Positions 17,472 through 26,352 are shown, counted from the first letter of the stretch. The stretch is DNA of 64,000 bases from Sporocytophaga myxococcoides DSM 11118 (GCF_000426725.1 NZ_KE384560.1:1-64000), one strand, 5' to 3'. Program-made: numbers and translations. The notes: generated by a model not told the origin, from the letters alone.

Positions 17472-18413
17472 ATGACATCGTTACAAAACGAAAACAAAAA
17501 CAAAAAAAATCAGGTAATTGCATTCGCTGCAACCGGAGCCATCATGACGGGATTGTTTGCCGGAAGTACAGTTCTTTACGTTGATAATGGTCAGCTGAAG
17601 GCAGAGAATGCTGAAAAGGTTCAGCAGATTGAAAGCCTTGAAACCATAGGTAAAAAACTGAAAAGTGACCTTCAGCAAATTAATGAAGAGCTTTCTTCAA
17701 TGCAGGGAAGAAATAAAGAACTGGACCGTTTGCTGGTTTCTGCAAAGGAAGATATTAACGGCAAATCAAAGAAGATTACCTTGCTTATAAAGGATAATGC
17801 TTCCCTTAAAAAAGTTCAGAAGCAAGTCGCTGAACTCAAAAAGGTTAAATCTGGTTACTTTAGCAAGATTAAGGAGCTTGAAGAGCGCCTGGGTCTTCTT
17901 TCCAGTCAGAATGATGAATTAAGAAGAGATAACGAAAGTCTACAGGATAAATTGGATGACCTTTCTGCAAGATATTCAGAAATGGAAAGAAAGGTCGAGA
18001 TAGCTTCTGTTTTAAGAGTTGAAAAAGCAACTACTTTAGGATTCAAAAAAGTAAAATCAGGTAAGCTTATTAAAAATAGTAATGCTGGTAAGGTAGACAG
18101 ACTTACATTCTCTTTTGACCTGGTTGAAAACAAAGTTGCAGAGAAAGGGACAAAAACAATTTATGCAAGAGTAATAAATCCAAATGGAGAAACACTTCCT
18201 GCTCCTGCATCTGAGTCTGGTACTTTCAATAATTCAGATAACAATATAAGTTTGCCTTACAGTGTTTCAAAAGAGGTAAACTATAACAATGAGAATCTGA
18301 AAGTAGAGATGTCTTATGATTTTGCAGAGGATAAGAATGCAAAAGGATTATATAAAGTAGAGTTTTACTGCGATGGATTCTATTGCGGATCTTCTCAGAT
18401 AAGACTTAAATAA
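17472..18413 (+). CDS. Membrane-anchored coiled-coil protein with C-terminal beta domain, unknown
   Basis: The protein has 313 residues. A short basic cytoplasmic head is followed by one membrane helix (residues about 16-36, VIAFAATGAIMTGLFAGST). Then comes about 150 residues of near-continuous coiled coil (QQIESLETIGKKLKSDL ... LRRDNESLQDKLDDLSARYSEME). The last 120 residues are a beta-rich domain with RVINPNGETLPAP and, close to the end, YCDGFYCG, a CxxxxxC pair that could form a disulfide or bind metal. The topology is single-span with the large part in the periplasm. No enzyme motif or named family is recognised. It directly precedes the two-component genes, sharing orientation and a TTTTAA array, so a sensing or envelope-stress partner role is possible. 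Confidence 0.8.
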   Translation: MTSLQNENKNKKNQVIAFAATGAIMTGLFAGSTVLYVDNGQLKAENAEKVQQIESLETIGKKLKSDLQQINEELSSMQGRNKELDRLLVSAKEDINGKSKKITLLIKDNASLKKVQKQVAELKKVKSGYFSKIKELEERLGLLSSQNDELRRDNESLQDKLDDLSARYSEMERKVEIASVLRVEKATTLGFKKVKSGKLIKNSNAGKVDRLTFSFDLVENKVAEKGTKTIYARVINPNGETLPAPASESGTFNNSDNNISLPYSVSKEVNYNNENLKVEMSYDFAEDKNAKGLYKVEFYCDGFYCGSSQIRLK

Positions 18414-18457
18414 GTGGTAAGCTTTCAACGTTAAAATAGTATAATTTAAATTAAAAA

Positions 18458-18499
18458 AAGGCAGTACATTTATATCAATTGTACTGCCTTATTCTTTTT
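18458..18499 (+). terminator. Hairpin and T-rich run immediately before the response-regulator start
   Basis: AAGGCAGTACA (18458-18468) pairs perfectly with TGTACTGCCTT (18480-18490), followed by ATTCTTTTT. It ends the upstream gene but leaves only 5 bp before the ATG at 18505. Any transcript of the regulator that starts upstream must therefore include or read through the hairpin, so it may also act as an attenuator. Confidence 0.75.
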
Positions 18500-18504
18500 G
18501 CCTT

Positions 18505-19185
18505 ATGAAAATACTTTTGGTTGAAGATGAGATAAAAGTTGCATCCTTTATCAAGAAGGGGCTTGAAGAGCAATTGCATGAAGTGACAGTAGCATATGAC
18601 GGATATACTGGTAAGCAAATGGCTCTGTCAAATCCATATGAGCTATTTATTCTGGATATCAATTTGCCTCAGATTAACGGCATACAACTTTGCAAAGATC
18701 TCAGAGCTGTAAATATTCAAGCACCTATTTTGTTACTTACTGCTTTGGGTACTACAGAAAATAAAGTGACAGGGCTGGATGCCGGTGCTGACGACTATTT
18801 GGTAAAGCCATTTGAATTCCCAGAACTGCTTGCCCGTCTCAGAGCACTTTCAAGGAGAACCACTTTACAAAATTCTCCCGGAACCAAGTATAAAATTGCT
18901 GACCTGGAAATGGATACTGATACCAAAACGGTTATCAGATCCGGAAAGAAAATCGACTTAACTGCAAAAGAATTTTCTCTACTCGAATACCTTTTGAAGA
19001 ATAAGGGAAGAGTTATTTCCAGAGTAGACATAGCTGAAAAAGTATGGGAAATTTCATTCGATACAGGCACCAATGTTATCGATGTTTATATCAACTTTTT
19101 AAGGAAGAAAATCGACAAAGACTTTTCACCTAAACTTATTCATACACTGGTAGGTATGGGTTATGTATTAAAAGTAGAAGACTGA
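18505..19185 (+). CDS. OmpR/CusR-family response regulator
   Basis: The 226-residue product is a two-domain response regulator. The receiver domain has the acidic pocket VEDE near residue 7, the phospho-acceptor D51 in LDINLP, the T of LLTALG, and K in YLVKPFEFPELL. The C-terminal winged-helix domain contains the OmpR-type recognition region LTAKEFSLLEYLLKNKGRV and ends in VIDVYINFLRKKID and GMGYVL. Its arrangement with a histidine kinase and an RND efflux operon matches CusR-type heavy-metal regulators. The kinase gene starts 2 bp after its stop. It probably binds the phased TTTTAA arrays at 17299 and 20558. Confidence 0.92.
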   Translation: MKILLVEDEIKVASFIKKGLEEQLHEVTVAYDGYTGKQMALSNPYELFILDINLPQINGIQLCKDLRAVNIQAPILLLTALGTTENKVTGLDAGADDYLVKPFEFPELLARLRALSRRTTLQNSPGTKYKIADLEMDTDTKTVIRSGKKIDLTAKEFSLLEYLLKNKGRVISRVDIAEKVWEISFDTGTNVIDVYINFLRKKIDKDFSPKLIHTLVGMGYVLKVED

Positions 19186-19187
19186 TT

Positions 19188-20552
19188 ATGAAGATAAGAA
19201 GTAAACTGACATTAAAGTTTACAGGTATTGTCGCGCTGATTTTGCTTATTTTCAGCATGGCAGTGTTTTATCTTTCTGAAATTAATAGATACAATGTTTT
19301 TGAAGATCGTCTTGAAGAAAGGGCACTTAATACTGCAAGGATGTTCCTTGAAGTAGATGAGATCGATGAAAAACTACTAAAGACCCTGAGAAGGAATTAC
19401 CTCAAATCTCTTCCATCAGAATTTGTCAGAATCTATGATAAAAATTATAAGCCGGTATTTATAGATGATACTATAAAGTATTACTTCGATAAAGAATGGT
19501 TAAGTAAAATACAGGAAGAAGGAATTTCAAGTTATGAAGATGGTAACCGACAAGTAGTTGGTATCTTTTATTCTGATAACCAGGGAGATTTTTTAATTGT
19601 GGCCAGTGCTATTGATTGGTATGGACTAAAAAAATTAAACAACCTTGAAGCTGTATTGACAGCAGGATATTTTATATCTCTCATTATTGTGTTTTTTTCA
19701 GGACAAGTATTTGCCAGGGAAGCGCTAAAACCTATTCAGAAAGTTGTTAGTCAGGTGCAGAAAATATCAGCGTCTAATCTTCACTTAAGAGTGGATGAAG
19801 GAAATGGCAAGGATGAAATATCTGATCTTTCAATTACTTTCAACACTATGTTTACAAGGATTGAGACGGCCTTTGAATTGCAAAAAACTTTTGTCTCTAA
19901 CGCCTCTCATGAGTTGCGAACTCCTCTTACCACCATTACCGGAGAAATCAGTGTAGCCTTAATGAAAGACAGAAGTGTCGATGAATATAAAGAGATCTTA
20001 AAGTCATCATTGGAAGAAGCAAAGGAATTAACCAAACTGATCAATGATCTCTTAGAACTGGCTCAGACAGGCATTGATGCAAACTCTGTGCTGATGAGTA
20101 ATCTTGACTTGAGCGAAATGATCAGGAAAGCTACGGATGAGACGCTGCGGAGAAAGCCGGATGCTGTGTTAAGTCTTAATATTGCAAAGACATTTCCAAA
20201 TGGACCGATTGTATTTGGCAATGAAAAACTGCTGCTCACCTGTCTTTTGAATATAATTGGCAATGCCTTTAAGTTTTCAGAAGACAAAGAAGTTCTTATT
20301 GATTTTTCTTTTAATGATCATGAGGCTTGCATTGCCATTACTGATAAAGGATTTGGCATAAGTGATGAAGAAATAAAAAACATATTTGTACCATTTTATA
20401 GATCTGAAAGGTCGGGAAATTTGCCTGGACATGGCATTGGTCTTCCGCTTACCATGAAGATTGTAAACATCCACAGAGGAAGAATAGAGGTTCAATCAGT
20501 GCCTGATAAGGGAACTACTTTTTACATTTTTTTGCCCGTTTTGTTTATTTAA
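19188..20552 (+). CDS. Sensor histidine kinase (CusS-like)
   Basis: The protein has 454 residues. Two membrane helices (about 10-32 and 155-177) enclose a 120-residue periplasmic sensor region. A HAMP linker follows (QKISASNLHLRVDE). The dimerisation domain has NASHELRTPLTTITGE with phospho-acceptor H241. The ATP-binding domain contains LLNIIGNAFKFS (N box), ITDKGFGIS (G1) and GHGIGLPLTMKIV (G2). It is complete. The periplasmic part is larger than a minimal loop but shows no obvious histidine- or methionine-rich metal motif, so the ligand is inferred only from the adjacent efflux operon. It is translated next to the regulator, with a 2-bp gap. Confidence 0.93.
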   Translation: MKIRSKLTLKFTGIVALILLIFSMAVFYLSEINRYNVFEDRLEERALNTARMFLEVDEIDEKLLKTLRRNYLKSLPSEFVRIYDKNYKPVFIDDTIKYYFDKEWLSKIQEEGISSYEDGNRQVVGIFYSDNQGDFLIVASAIDWYGLKKLNNLEAVLTAGYFISLIIVFFSGQVFAREALKPIQKVVSQVQKISASNLHLRVDEGNGKDEISDLSITFNTMFTRIETAFELQKTFVSNASHELRTPLTTITGEISVALMKDRSVDEYKEILKSSLEEAKELTKLINDLLELAQTGIDANSVLMSNLDLSEMIRKATDETLRRKPDAVLSLNIAKTFPNGPIVFGNEKLLLTCLLNIIGNAFKFSEDKEVLIDFSFNDHEACIAITDKGFGISDEEIKNIFVPFYRSERSGNLPGHGIGLPLTMKIVNIHRGRIEVQSVPDKGTTFYIFLPVLFI

Positions 20553-20557
20553 TACCC

Positions 20558-20587
20558 TTTTAATTCTCTTTTAATTAGTCTTTAACT
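20558..20587 (+). promoter_or_regulatory. Three phased TTTTAA repeats upstream of the efflux operon
   Basis: TTTTAA starts at 20558 and 20569, and CTTTAA at 20580: the same unit and the same 11-bp period as the array at 17299. It begins 5 bp after the kinase stop and ends about 155 bp before the first efflux gene. The array at 17299 lies a similar distance (135 bp) upstream of its plus-strand gene. This fits a response-regulator binding site; direct proof is lacking. Confidence 0.65.
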
Positions 20588-20600
20588 ATTAGCGAAGAGC

Positions 20601-20675
20601 TTTGTCTAAAGCAAGACAGATATATTTCAGCATCTATTAACTATTTGCTGGGAATTTTGTCTTAACAAGACAGAT
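20601..20675 (+). promoter_or_regulatory. Two imperfect dyad boxes repeated 54-55 bp apart in the efflux leader
   Basis: Box 1 (20601-20621) is TTTGTCT-AAAGC-AAGACAGAT. Box 2 (20656-20675) is TTTGTCT-TAAC-AAGACAGAT. Each has TGTCT/AGACA dyad symmetry (TGTCTT-AAC-AAGACA is perfect in box 2). The sequence after each box is also similar (CAG.ATC.ATCAA), so a unit of about 55 bp looks duplicated. They could be operators for a second, dimeric regulator or RNA hairpins in the leader. Confidence 0.5.
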
Positions 20676-20740
20676 TTACTACAGAATCCATCAATTCTTT
20701 TGGGATTCAAAATTAATTAAGGGGGATAAAATCATATACA

Positions 20741-22024
20741 ATGAAATGGTTATGCAGCATACTGCTAATAGTAGAACTACTAGTTGGGGCAGATGTTTTT
20801 GGACAAAATCAGGTATTTTCAGATACAGTTAATATTACAGTTGAGGAGGCGGATAAAAAGTTTCTGGAAAAGAATCTTTTACTATTGGCTTCCAGATATG
20901 ATATAGAAGCGGCGAAAGCGCAGATCATGCAGGCGCGTTTGTGGGAAAACCCATCAGTGTATTATGAACAAGGCGTTTATAATCCTCAGACTAAAAAATA
21001 TTTTGATACTTCAAAAAACGGAGAATTTATTCTTCAGGCCTCGCAGCTGGTAACGCTTGCAGGGAAGAGGAACAAAAGAATTAAACTTGGAAAGACAAGT
21101 GCCGAAATCGCAGAGTATCAGTTTTTCGATCTCCTTCGCACTCTTAAGTATGAATTAAGGTCCAATATAATAGAACTCTATTTTCTTCAGCAATCTTACC
21201 TTATGTTCAAAGATGAGATAAGAACGATGAGAAATACTGTAAGCCTTTATCAGACGCAGTATGAAAAGGGGAATATACCACTGAAAGAAATCATTCGTCT
21301 AAAGGCCTTCTTGTTTAACATGGAAAATGAAAACAAGGATTTACTTGCCCAGATTACATTAAGACAGACTACACTCCATGTGCTTCTCAATGACAGATCA
21401 AGATCCTTTTATGCTCCTATCCTGGATAAAAAGCAGGTCGATAGCCTTAATGTGAATAATGTGAAACTTCAAACACTTATAGATACAGCTAATGTAAATA
21501 GGTACGATCTTAAAGCTTATAAGTCTTCTCAGAAATATGAAGAACAAAATCTGGCTTACCAAAAAGCTCTTGCTGTTCCTGACCTTAGACTTGGTGGAGG
21601 ATATGATAGAAATGGTAATTATATACCAAATTATTATGCTGTTTCTATTGCTATGGATCTACCGTTACTTAACAGAAATCAGGGGAATATAGAAATGGCC
21701 AAGAAGAGATTAGAAAGAAGCAAAGTCCTCACTGAAGAATATGAAAACAGAGTAGAAGCAGAAGTTGCAGGAGCTTTGAGCAGATCAATTGAATACAATG
21801 ACCTCTATTCAAATTTTGACAATAAGTTTACCGGAGAATTTGACAGACTCATTGAAGGAATTCTTAAAAACTACGAAAAGCGAAATATAACCTTAATTGA
21901 ATTCATAGACTTTTATGAGGCCTACAAAGCTTCAGTAATCCAGATGAACCAATTGCAGACAAACAGAATGAATGCGTTTGAGGAGCTTAATTTTTCAGTA
22001 GGAAAGCCTATCATTAAATATTGA
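20741..22024 (+). CDS. TolC-family outer-membrane efflux protein (CzcC/CusC-like)
   Basis: The protein has 427 residues. A signal peptide (MKWLCSILLIVELLVGADVFGQ) is followed by the two OEP domains of helical-hairpin type, e.g. KNLLLLASRYDIEAAKAQI, ARLWENPSVYYEQG and the repeated NPNYYAVSIAMDLPLLNRNQG-type strand (PNYYAVSIAMDLPLLNR). It forms the trimeric outer-membrane channel of a tripartite RND pump. It is slightly short compared with E. coli TolC, as usual for CzcC-like proteins. The adaptor and pump genes follow directly, and the adaptor start overlaps or abuts its stop. Confidence 0.9.
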   Translation: MKWLCSILLIVELLVGADVFGQNQVFSDTVNITVEEADKKFLEKNLLLLASRYDIEAAKAQIMQARLWENPSVYYEQGVYNPQTKKYFDTSKNGEFILQASQLVTLAGKRNKRIKLGKTSAEIAEYQFFDLLRTLKYELRSNIIELYFLQQSYLMFKDEIRTMRNTVSLYQTQYEKGNIPLKEIIRLKAFLFNMENENKDLLAQITLRQTTLHVLLNDRSRSFYAPILDKKQVDSLNVNNVKLQTLIDTANVNRYDLKAYKSSQKYEEQNLAYQKALAVPDLRLGGGYDRNGNYIPNYYAVSIAMDLPLLNRNQGNIEMAKKRLERSKVLTEEYENRVEAEVAGALSRSIEYNDLYSNFDNKFTGEFDRLIEGILKNYEKRNITLIEFIDFYEAYKASVIQMNQLQTNRMNAFEELNFSVGKPIIKY

Positions 22025-22035
22025 TATTATCTCGT

Positions 22036-23115
22036 ATGAAAAAAATATATTTTATAATCGCCTCTGCTGTTTTGGCGGTTAGTTGTTCTGAAAAACATGC
22101 TGAAGTTCATGATGAAAAGTTTTGTCTGAGCGATACTATGAGTCGTGTGATATCCATTGATACGGTTAAAAAACAAAGACTGGCAAATGAACTTACCTTA
22201 TCAGGTAAAGTTACCGCAAATGAAGATAAGGTAGTTAAAGTTTTTCCTTTAGTAGGAGGTATTATAGAAGACCTTAGAGTTGAATTAGGTGATTATGTTG
22301 AAAAAGGCCAGACCTTGGCAATAGTTAAAAGTAGTGAAATTGCAGATTTTGAAAAGCAATTGATTTCAGCTGAATCAAATCTTTCCATAGCGCAGAAAAA
22401 CTTTTCAGTAACGCAGGATATGTACAAGGCTGGTCTGGCATCTGAGAAGGAAATGGTTATGGATAAGAAGGAGCTTCAAAAGGCAGAAAGTGAATTGAAA
22501 AGGATCAGAGAGGTCTTCAGAATTTATGGTATTCAGGGTAATTCTTTATATACAATGAAGGCCCCTATTTCAGGGTTCATTATCGAAAAAAATGTTACTG
22601 AAAACATGCAGTATAGAACTGAAAATGCGAATAATTTCTTTACTATTTCCGGTTTAGAAGAAATATGGGTTATTGCTAATGTTTACGAGACGGATATCAA
22701 TAAGATAAAGGTTGGTTATGATGCTGAGATAAAAGTACTTCCTTATCCTGATAAGGTATTTAGAGGAAAGATAGATAAGATTTTTAATGTTCTTGATCCG
22801 GCTACACGTGTGATGAAGGTAAGGGTTAGAATGACCAATAAAGGCTTTGAATTAAAACCTGAAATGTATGCACAAGTAATTGTGAGGTATGAAGAAGGTG
22901 ATAATTCCATGCTTGCCGTTCCATCTGAAAGCATTGTTTTTGATAAAAACAGAAACTTTGTGATGGTATACACTGACAAGTGTTCTATAGAAACCAGAGA
23001 GGTAGAGATTCAACAAAGACTGAATACGATTACTTACATCAAAAGTGGCCTGAAAGAAGGCGAGAGAATCATCTCAAATCATCAGCTATTGGTTTATAAT
23101 GCGCTCAATAATTAA
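22036..23115 (+). CDS. RND efflux periplasmic adaptor lipoprotein (CzcB/CusB-like)
   Basis: From the ATG at 22036 the protein has 359 residues. A TTG at 22021 is less likely because only the inner start gives the lipoprotein signal MKKIYFIIASAVLAVSC, with lipid-attachment at C17. The adaptor fold is visible: a lipoyl half (VFPLVGGIIEDLRVELGDYVEKGQ), an alpha-helical hairpin (about 110-160), the second lipoyl half (MKAPISGFIIEKNVTENMQ) and beta-barrel and membrane-proximal parts. It bridges the inner-membrane pump and the TolC channel. A short segment EKHAEVHDEKFC after the lipid site has H, E and C residues that might bind metal, as CusB methionines do, but that is a guess. Confidence 0.9.
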   Translation: MKKIYFIIASAVLAVSCSEKHAEVHDEKFCLSDTMSRVISIDTVKKQRLANELTLSGKVTANEDKVVKVFPLVGGIIEDLRVELGDYVEKGQTLAIVKSSEIADFEKQLISAESNLSIAQKNFSVTQDMYKAGLASEKEMVMDKKELQKAESELKRIREVFRIYGIQGNSLYTMKAPISGFIIEKNVTENMQYRTENANNFFTISGLEEIWVIANVYETDINKIKVGYDAEIKVLPYPDKVFRGKIDKIFNVLDPATRVMKVRVRMTNKGFELKPEMYAQVIVRYEEGDNSMLAVPSESIVFDKNRNFVMVYTDKCSIETREVEIQQRLNTITYIKSGLKEGERIISNHQLLVYNALNN

Positions 23116-23183
23116 TATTTATTCTGAGTGCATTTAATCATCAAAGATCTTTGAATTAAGGTCGTCCATTTACGATTACATCT

Positions 23184-26100
23184 ATGAAACGGTTTATTGG
23201 AAATATAGTAGGGTTTTCCTTAAAACATAAATTCTTTGTTTTTTTCGCAACCTTAGTATTGATTATTGCAGGTATATTCAGCTATCTGAATACTCCTATA
23301 GAAGCATTCCCAGATGTTACTAACGCCAGGGTTCAGATTATTACACAATGGCCTGGAAGAAGTGCTGAGGAGGTTGAAAAGTTCATTACCATACCTATTG
23401 AGGTTGAAATGAATTCTGTTCCGGGTAAGACCAGCTTAAGGTCAATTTCTCTTTTCGGATTGTCGGTAGTTACTATGATATTCGATGATGATGTTGATGA
23501 TTTTACCGCGAGGCAGAATGCGATCAACCGTCTTATGAATGTGAACCTCCCAGATGGTGTGGATCCTGAGATGCAACCGCCTTATGGTCCTACAGGTGAA
23601 ATATTCAGATATACGCTTCAAAGTAAAACAAAAGATGTCAGAGAGCTAAAAACCATTCAGGACTGGATCATCGACAGAAATTTAAAAGGTGTACATGGTA
23701 TAGCTGATGTAGTGAGCTTTGGAGGGGAAGTTAAAAGCTATGAACTAAGTATCAATCCGGATTTATTGAAGAACTATGATCTTACGGCTCTTGATGTTTA
23801 TGATGCAGTTACAAAGAGTAACATGAATGTTGGGGGAGATGTAATTGAAAAGAATGATCAGGCCTATGTGGTTAGAGGTATTGGACAGCTGAAGAACATA
23901 GCCGATATTGAAAATATTATTATCGATGACATTAATGGTACACCTATTTTCGTAAAGAATGTTGCAAAGGTTCGTGAGTATCATCTTCCAAAGCTTGGAT
24001 ATGTTTCCAGAGATACTACAAAAAACCTTGTAGAGGGGATTGTAATCATGAGAAAGGCCGAAAATCCAAGTATAGTGCTTGCAGGACTTAAAGAGAAAAT
24101 AAGCGAACTTAATGACTACATACTTCCTAATGATGTCAAGATTGTACCATTCTATGACCGGTCTACACTTATAGGTTTTACAACACATACAGTTACGAAA
24201 AACCTTATCGAAGGGATAGTCCTGGTTACTGTTATAGTATTTATTTTCATGGCCGACTGGCGAACTACTATTACAGTCTCCATTATTATTCCGTTGGCAT
24301 TATTGTTCGCATTTATGTGTATGCGGATCAAAGGTATGTCTGCAAACCTCTTATCTATGGGGGCCATAGACTTTGGTATTATCATAGATGGCGCCGTTGT
24401 GATGGTCGAAGGATTGTTTGTAATGCTTGATCATAAGGCCAATAAATTCGGCATGGAACGTTTTAACAAACTGGCCAAGATGGGTTGGGTGAAAGCAACA
24501 GGCGCTGAATTAGGTAAGTCCATCTTCTTTTCAAAATTGATCATTATCACTGCGCTTCTACCTATATTCTCATTCCAAAAGGTGGAAGGTAAAATGTTTT
24601 CACCATTGGCCTGGACTTTGGGATTTGCACTTCTTGGTGCATTGATTTATACCCTTACTCTGGTGCCTGTTCTGAGTCAGATCTTGTTAAACAAAAACGT
24701 TAGAGAGAAACATAATTTCTTTGTTGAATTTGTCAACAATGCTGTAACGAAGGCTTTTTCATTTGTTTTAAAACATAAGAAAGTTAGTTTCATGACCTCA
24801 CTTGGTGCGCTGGGGATAGGTTTGTTTTCGTTCACATTCCTTGGCTCGGAATTCTTGCCGCAGTTGAACGAGGGGGCCGTTTACATCAGAGCAAGCATGC
24901 CAATGAGCTCATCATTGAATGAATCGATTTCTATGACTAATAAAATCCGTAAATCTATTTCATCTTTTGATGAAGTAAATGCGGTGATGAGTCAGACAGG
25001 CAGACCTAATGATGGTACAGACCCGACCGGATTCTTTAATATTGAGTTTCACGTTGATTTGAAGCCAAAGGAAAAATGGGAAAGAAAAATCAGTAAGGAT
25101 GAGTTAATCACTGAAATGAAGAATAAGCTTGCTGTTTATCAAGGTATCAGCTTTAACTTCTCTCAGCCAATTATGGATAACGTGGAAGAAGCTGTTTCAG
25201 GAGTGAAAGGGTCTATGGCGGTTAAGATTTTTGGTGATGATTTTGGAAGATTGGAAGAGCTTGGTGAACAAGTTAATAAAATACTATCTGGTGTTGAAGG
25301 TATAGAAGACCTTGGTATAATAAGACTTGTTGGTCAGCCTGAAATGCGCATTGAGCTCAATCAGCAAAAGATGGCCATATATGGTGTTAGAACTGAAGAT
25401 GCACAGCGTGTTATAGAAATGGCGATTGGAGGCAAGACTGCATCAAAGATGTATGAAGGAGAAAAGAAATTTGATATTGTTATAAGGTACCTGCCACAAT
25501 TCAGAAAGACAGAAGAACAGATTGCTAATATTACTGTTCCTACAATTCATGGTAACAGAGTGTTGTTAAAAGAGCTTGCGGAGATTCACCCGGAGACTGG
25601 TCCGGCATTCGTATATAGAGAGGGTAATCACAGATTTATTGCAGTAAAATTTTCAGTTAGAGGAAGAGACCTTGGAAGCACTATCAAAGAGGCGCAGGAG
25701 AAAGTTCAGAAAACAGTGAAGCTTGACAAGGGAATGAAAGTAGAATGGAAGGGTGAATTTGAAAACCAAGTAAGAGCAACAAAACGACTTGGACAGGTTG
25801 TACCACTTAGTATTCTTTTGATCTTCCTTATTCTGTTTGTAACCTTCGGGAACCTGAAAGATGCTGTGCTTGTGCTGTTGAATGTGCCGTTTGCATTGAT
25901 TGGTGGAATCTGGGCATTGCTTATCACAAATACTAACTTTAGTATCTCTGCAGGTGTCGGATTCATTGCATTGTTTGGTATATGTATTCAGAATGGAGTT
26001 ATTCTTACTACTGTTTTTAAGAATAATTTAAGAGAGGGAATGTCATTGGCGGATACACTTGTAGAAGGGGTTAGGTCAAGAATAAGGCCAGTAGTCATGA

Positions 26101-26294
26101 CAGCTATGATGGCGGCTCTCGGACTTTTACCTGCAGCGTTATCAACTGGCATCGGCTCAGAGACTCAAAAACCTCTTGCCATAGTAGTAATAGGTGGTTT
26201 GATAACAGCTACAGTTCTTACACTCCTTATATTCCCTTTAATATTCGAGTGGGTATATAAGAGAAATATGGATTTTGAAAGACAGTTAGATTAA
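23184..26294 (+). CDS. CzcA/CusA-family RND heavy-metal efflux pump
   Basis: The 1036-residue protein is a full-length HME-RND pump of the inner membrane. The N-terminal helix (FKH-KFFVFFATLVLIIAGIF) is followed by the first periplasmic domain. Membrane helix 4 carries the proton-relay signature DFGIIIDGAVVMVE (D396, D402, E409). That signature is of the divalent-cation class (Co/Zn/Cd/Ni) rather than the Cu/Ag class, which has AxGAMVDAAVVMIEN. The second half repeats the layout and ends in a helix near LIFPLIFEWVYKRN. The usual asparagine after the glutamate is glycine here (E409-G410). It completes the operon with the adaptor and channel, closed by the terminator at 26321. Confidence 0.94.
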   Translation: MKRFIGNIVGFSLKHKFFVFFATLVLIIAGIFSYLNTPIEAFPDVTNARVQIITQWPGRSAEEVEKFITIPIEVEMNSVPGKTSLRSISLFGLSVVTMIFDDDVDDFTARQNAINRLMNVNLPDGVDPEMQPPYGPTGEIFRYTLQSKTKDVRELKTIQDWIIDRNLKGVHGIADVVSFGGEVKSYELSINPDLLKNYDLTALDVYDAVTKSNMNVGGDVIEKNDQAYVVRGIGQLKNIADIENIIIDDINGTPIFVKNVAKVREYHLPKLGYVSRDTTKNLVEGIVIMRKAENPSIVLAGLKEKISELNDYILPNDVKIVPFYDRSTLIGFTTHTVTKNLIEGIVLVTVIVFIFMADWRTTITVSIIIPLALLFAFMCMRIKGMSANLLSMGAIDFGIIIDGAVVMVEGLFVMLDHKANKFGMERFNKLAKMGWVKATGAELGKSIFFSKLIIITALLPIFSFQKVEGKMFSPLAWTLGFALLGALIYTLTLVPVLSQILLNKNVREKHNFFVEFVNNAVTKAFSFVLKHKKVSFMTSLGALGIGLFSFTFLGSEFLPQLNEGAVYIRASMPMSSSLNESISMTNKIRKSISSFDEVNAVMSQTGRPNDGTDPTGFFNIEFHVDLKPKEKWERKISKDELITEMKNKLAVYQGISFNFSQPIMDNVEEAVSGVKGSMAVKIFGDDFGRLEELGEQVNKILSGVEGIEDLGIIRLVGQPEMRIELNQQKMAIYGVRTEDAQRVIEMAIGGKTASKMYEGEKKFDIVIRYLPQFRKTEEQIANITVPTIHGNRVLLKELAEIHPETGPAFVYREGNHRFIAVKFSVRGRDLGSTIKEAQEKVQKTVKLDKGMKVEWKGEFENQVRATKRLGQVVPLSILLIFLILFVTFGNLKDAVLVLLNVPFALIGGIWALLITNTNFSISAGVGFIALFGICIQNGVILTTVFKNNLREGMSLADTLVEGVRSRIRPVVMTAMMAALGLLPAALSTGIGSETQKPLAIVVIGGLITATVLTLLIFPLIFEWVYKRNMDFERQLD

Positions 26295-26320
26295 AGTTTG
26301 TTGTTCCCCATGGTTCTTAA

Positions 26321-26352
26321 ATGTCCCGGCAATTGTCGGGACATTTTTGTTT
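26321..26352 (+). terminator. Terminator of the efflux operon
   Basis: ATGTCCCG (26321-26328) and CGGGACAT (26337-26344) form an 8-bp stem with loop GCAATTGT, followed by TTTTGTTT. It stands 27 bp after the pump stop and before the convergent pbpC. Confidence 0.85.
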
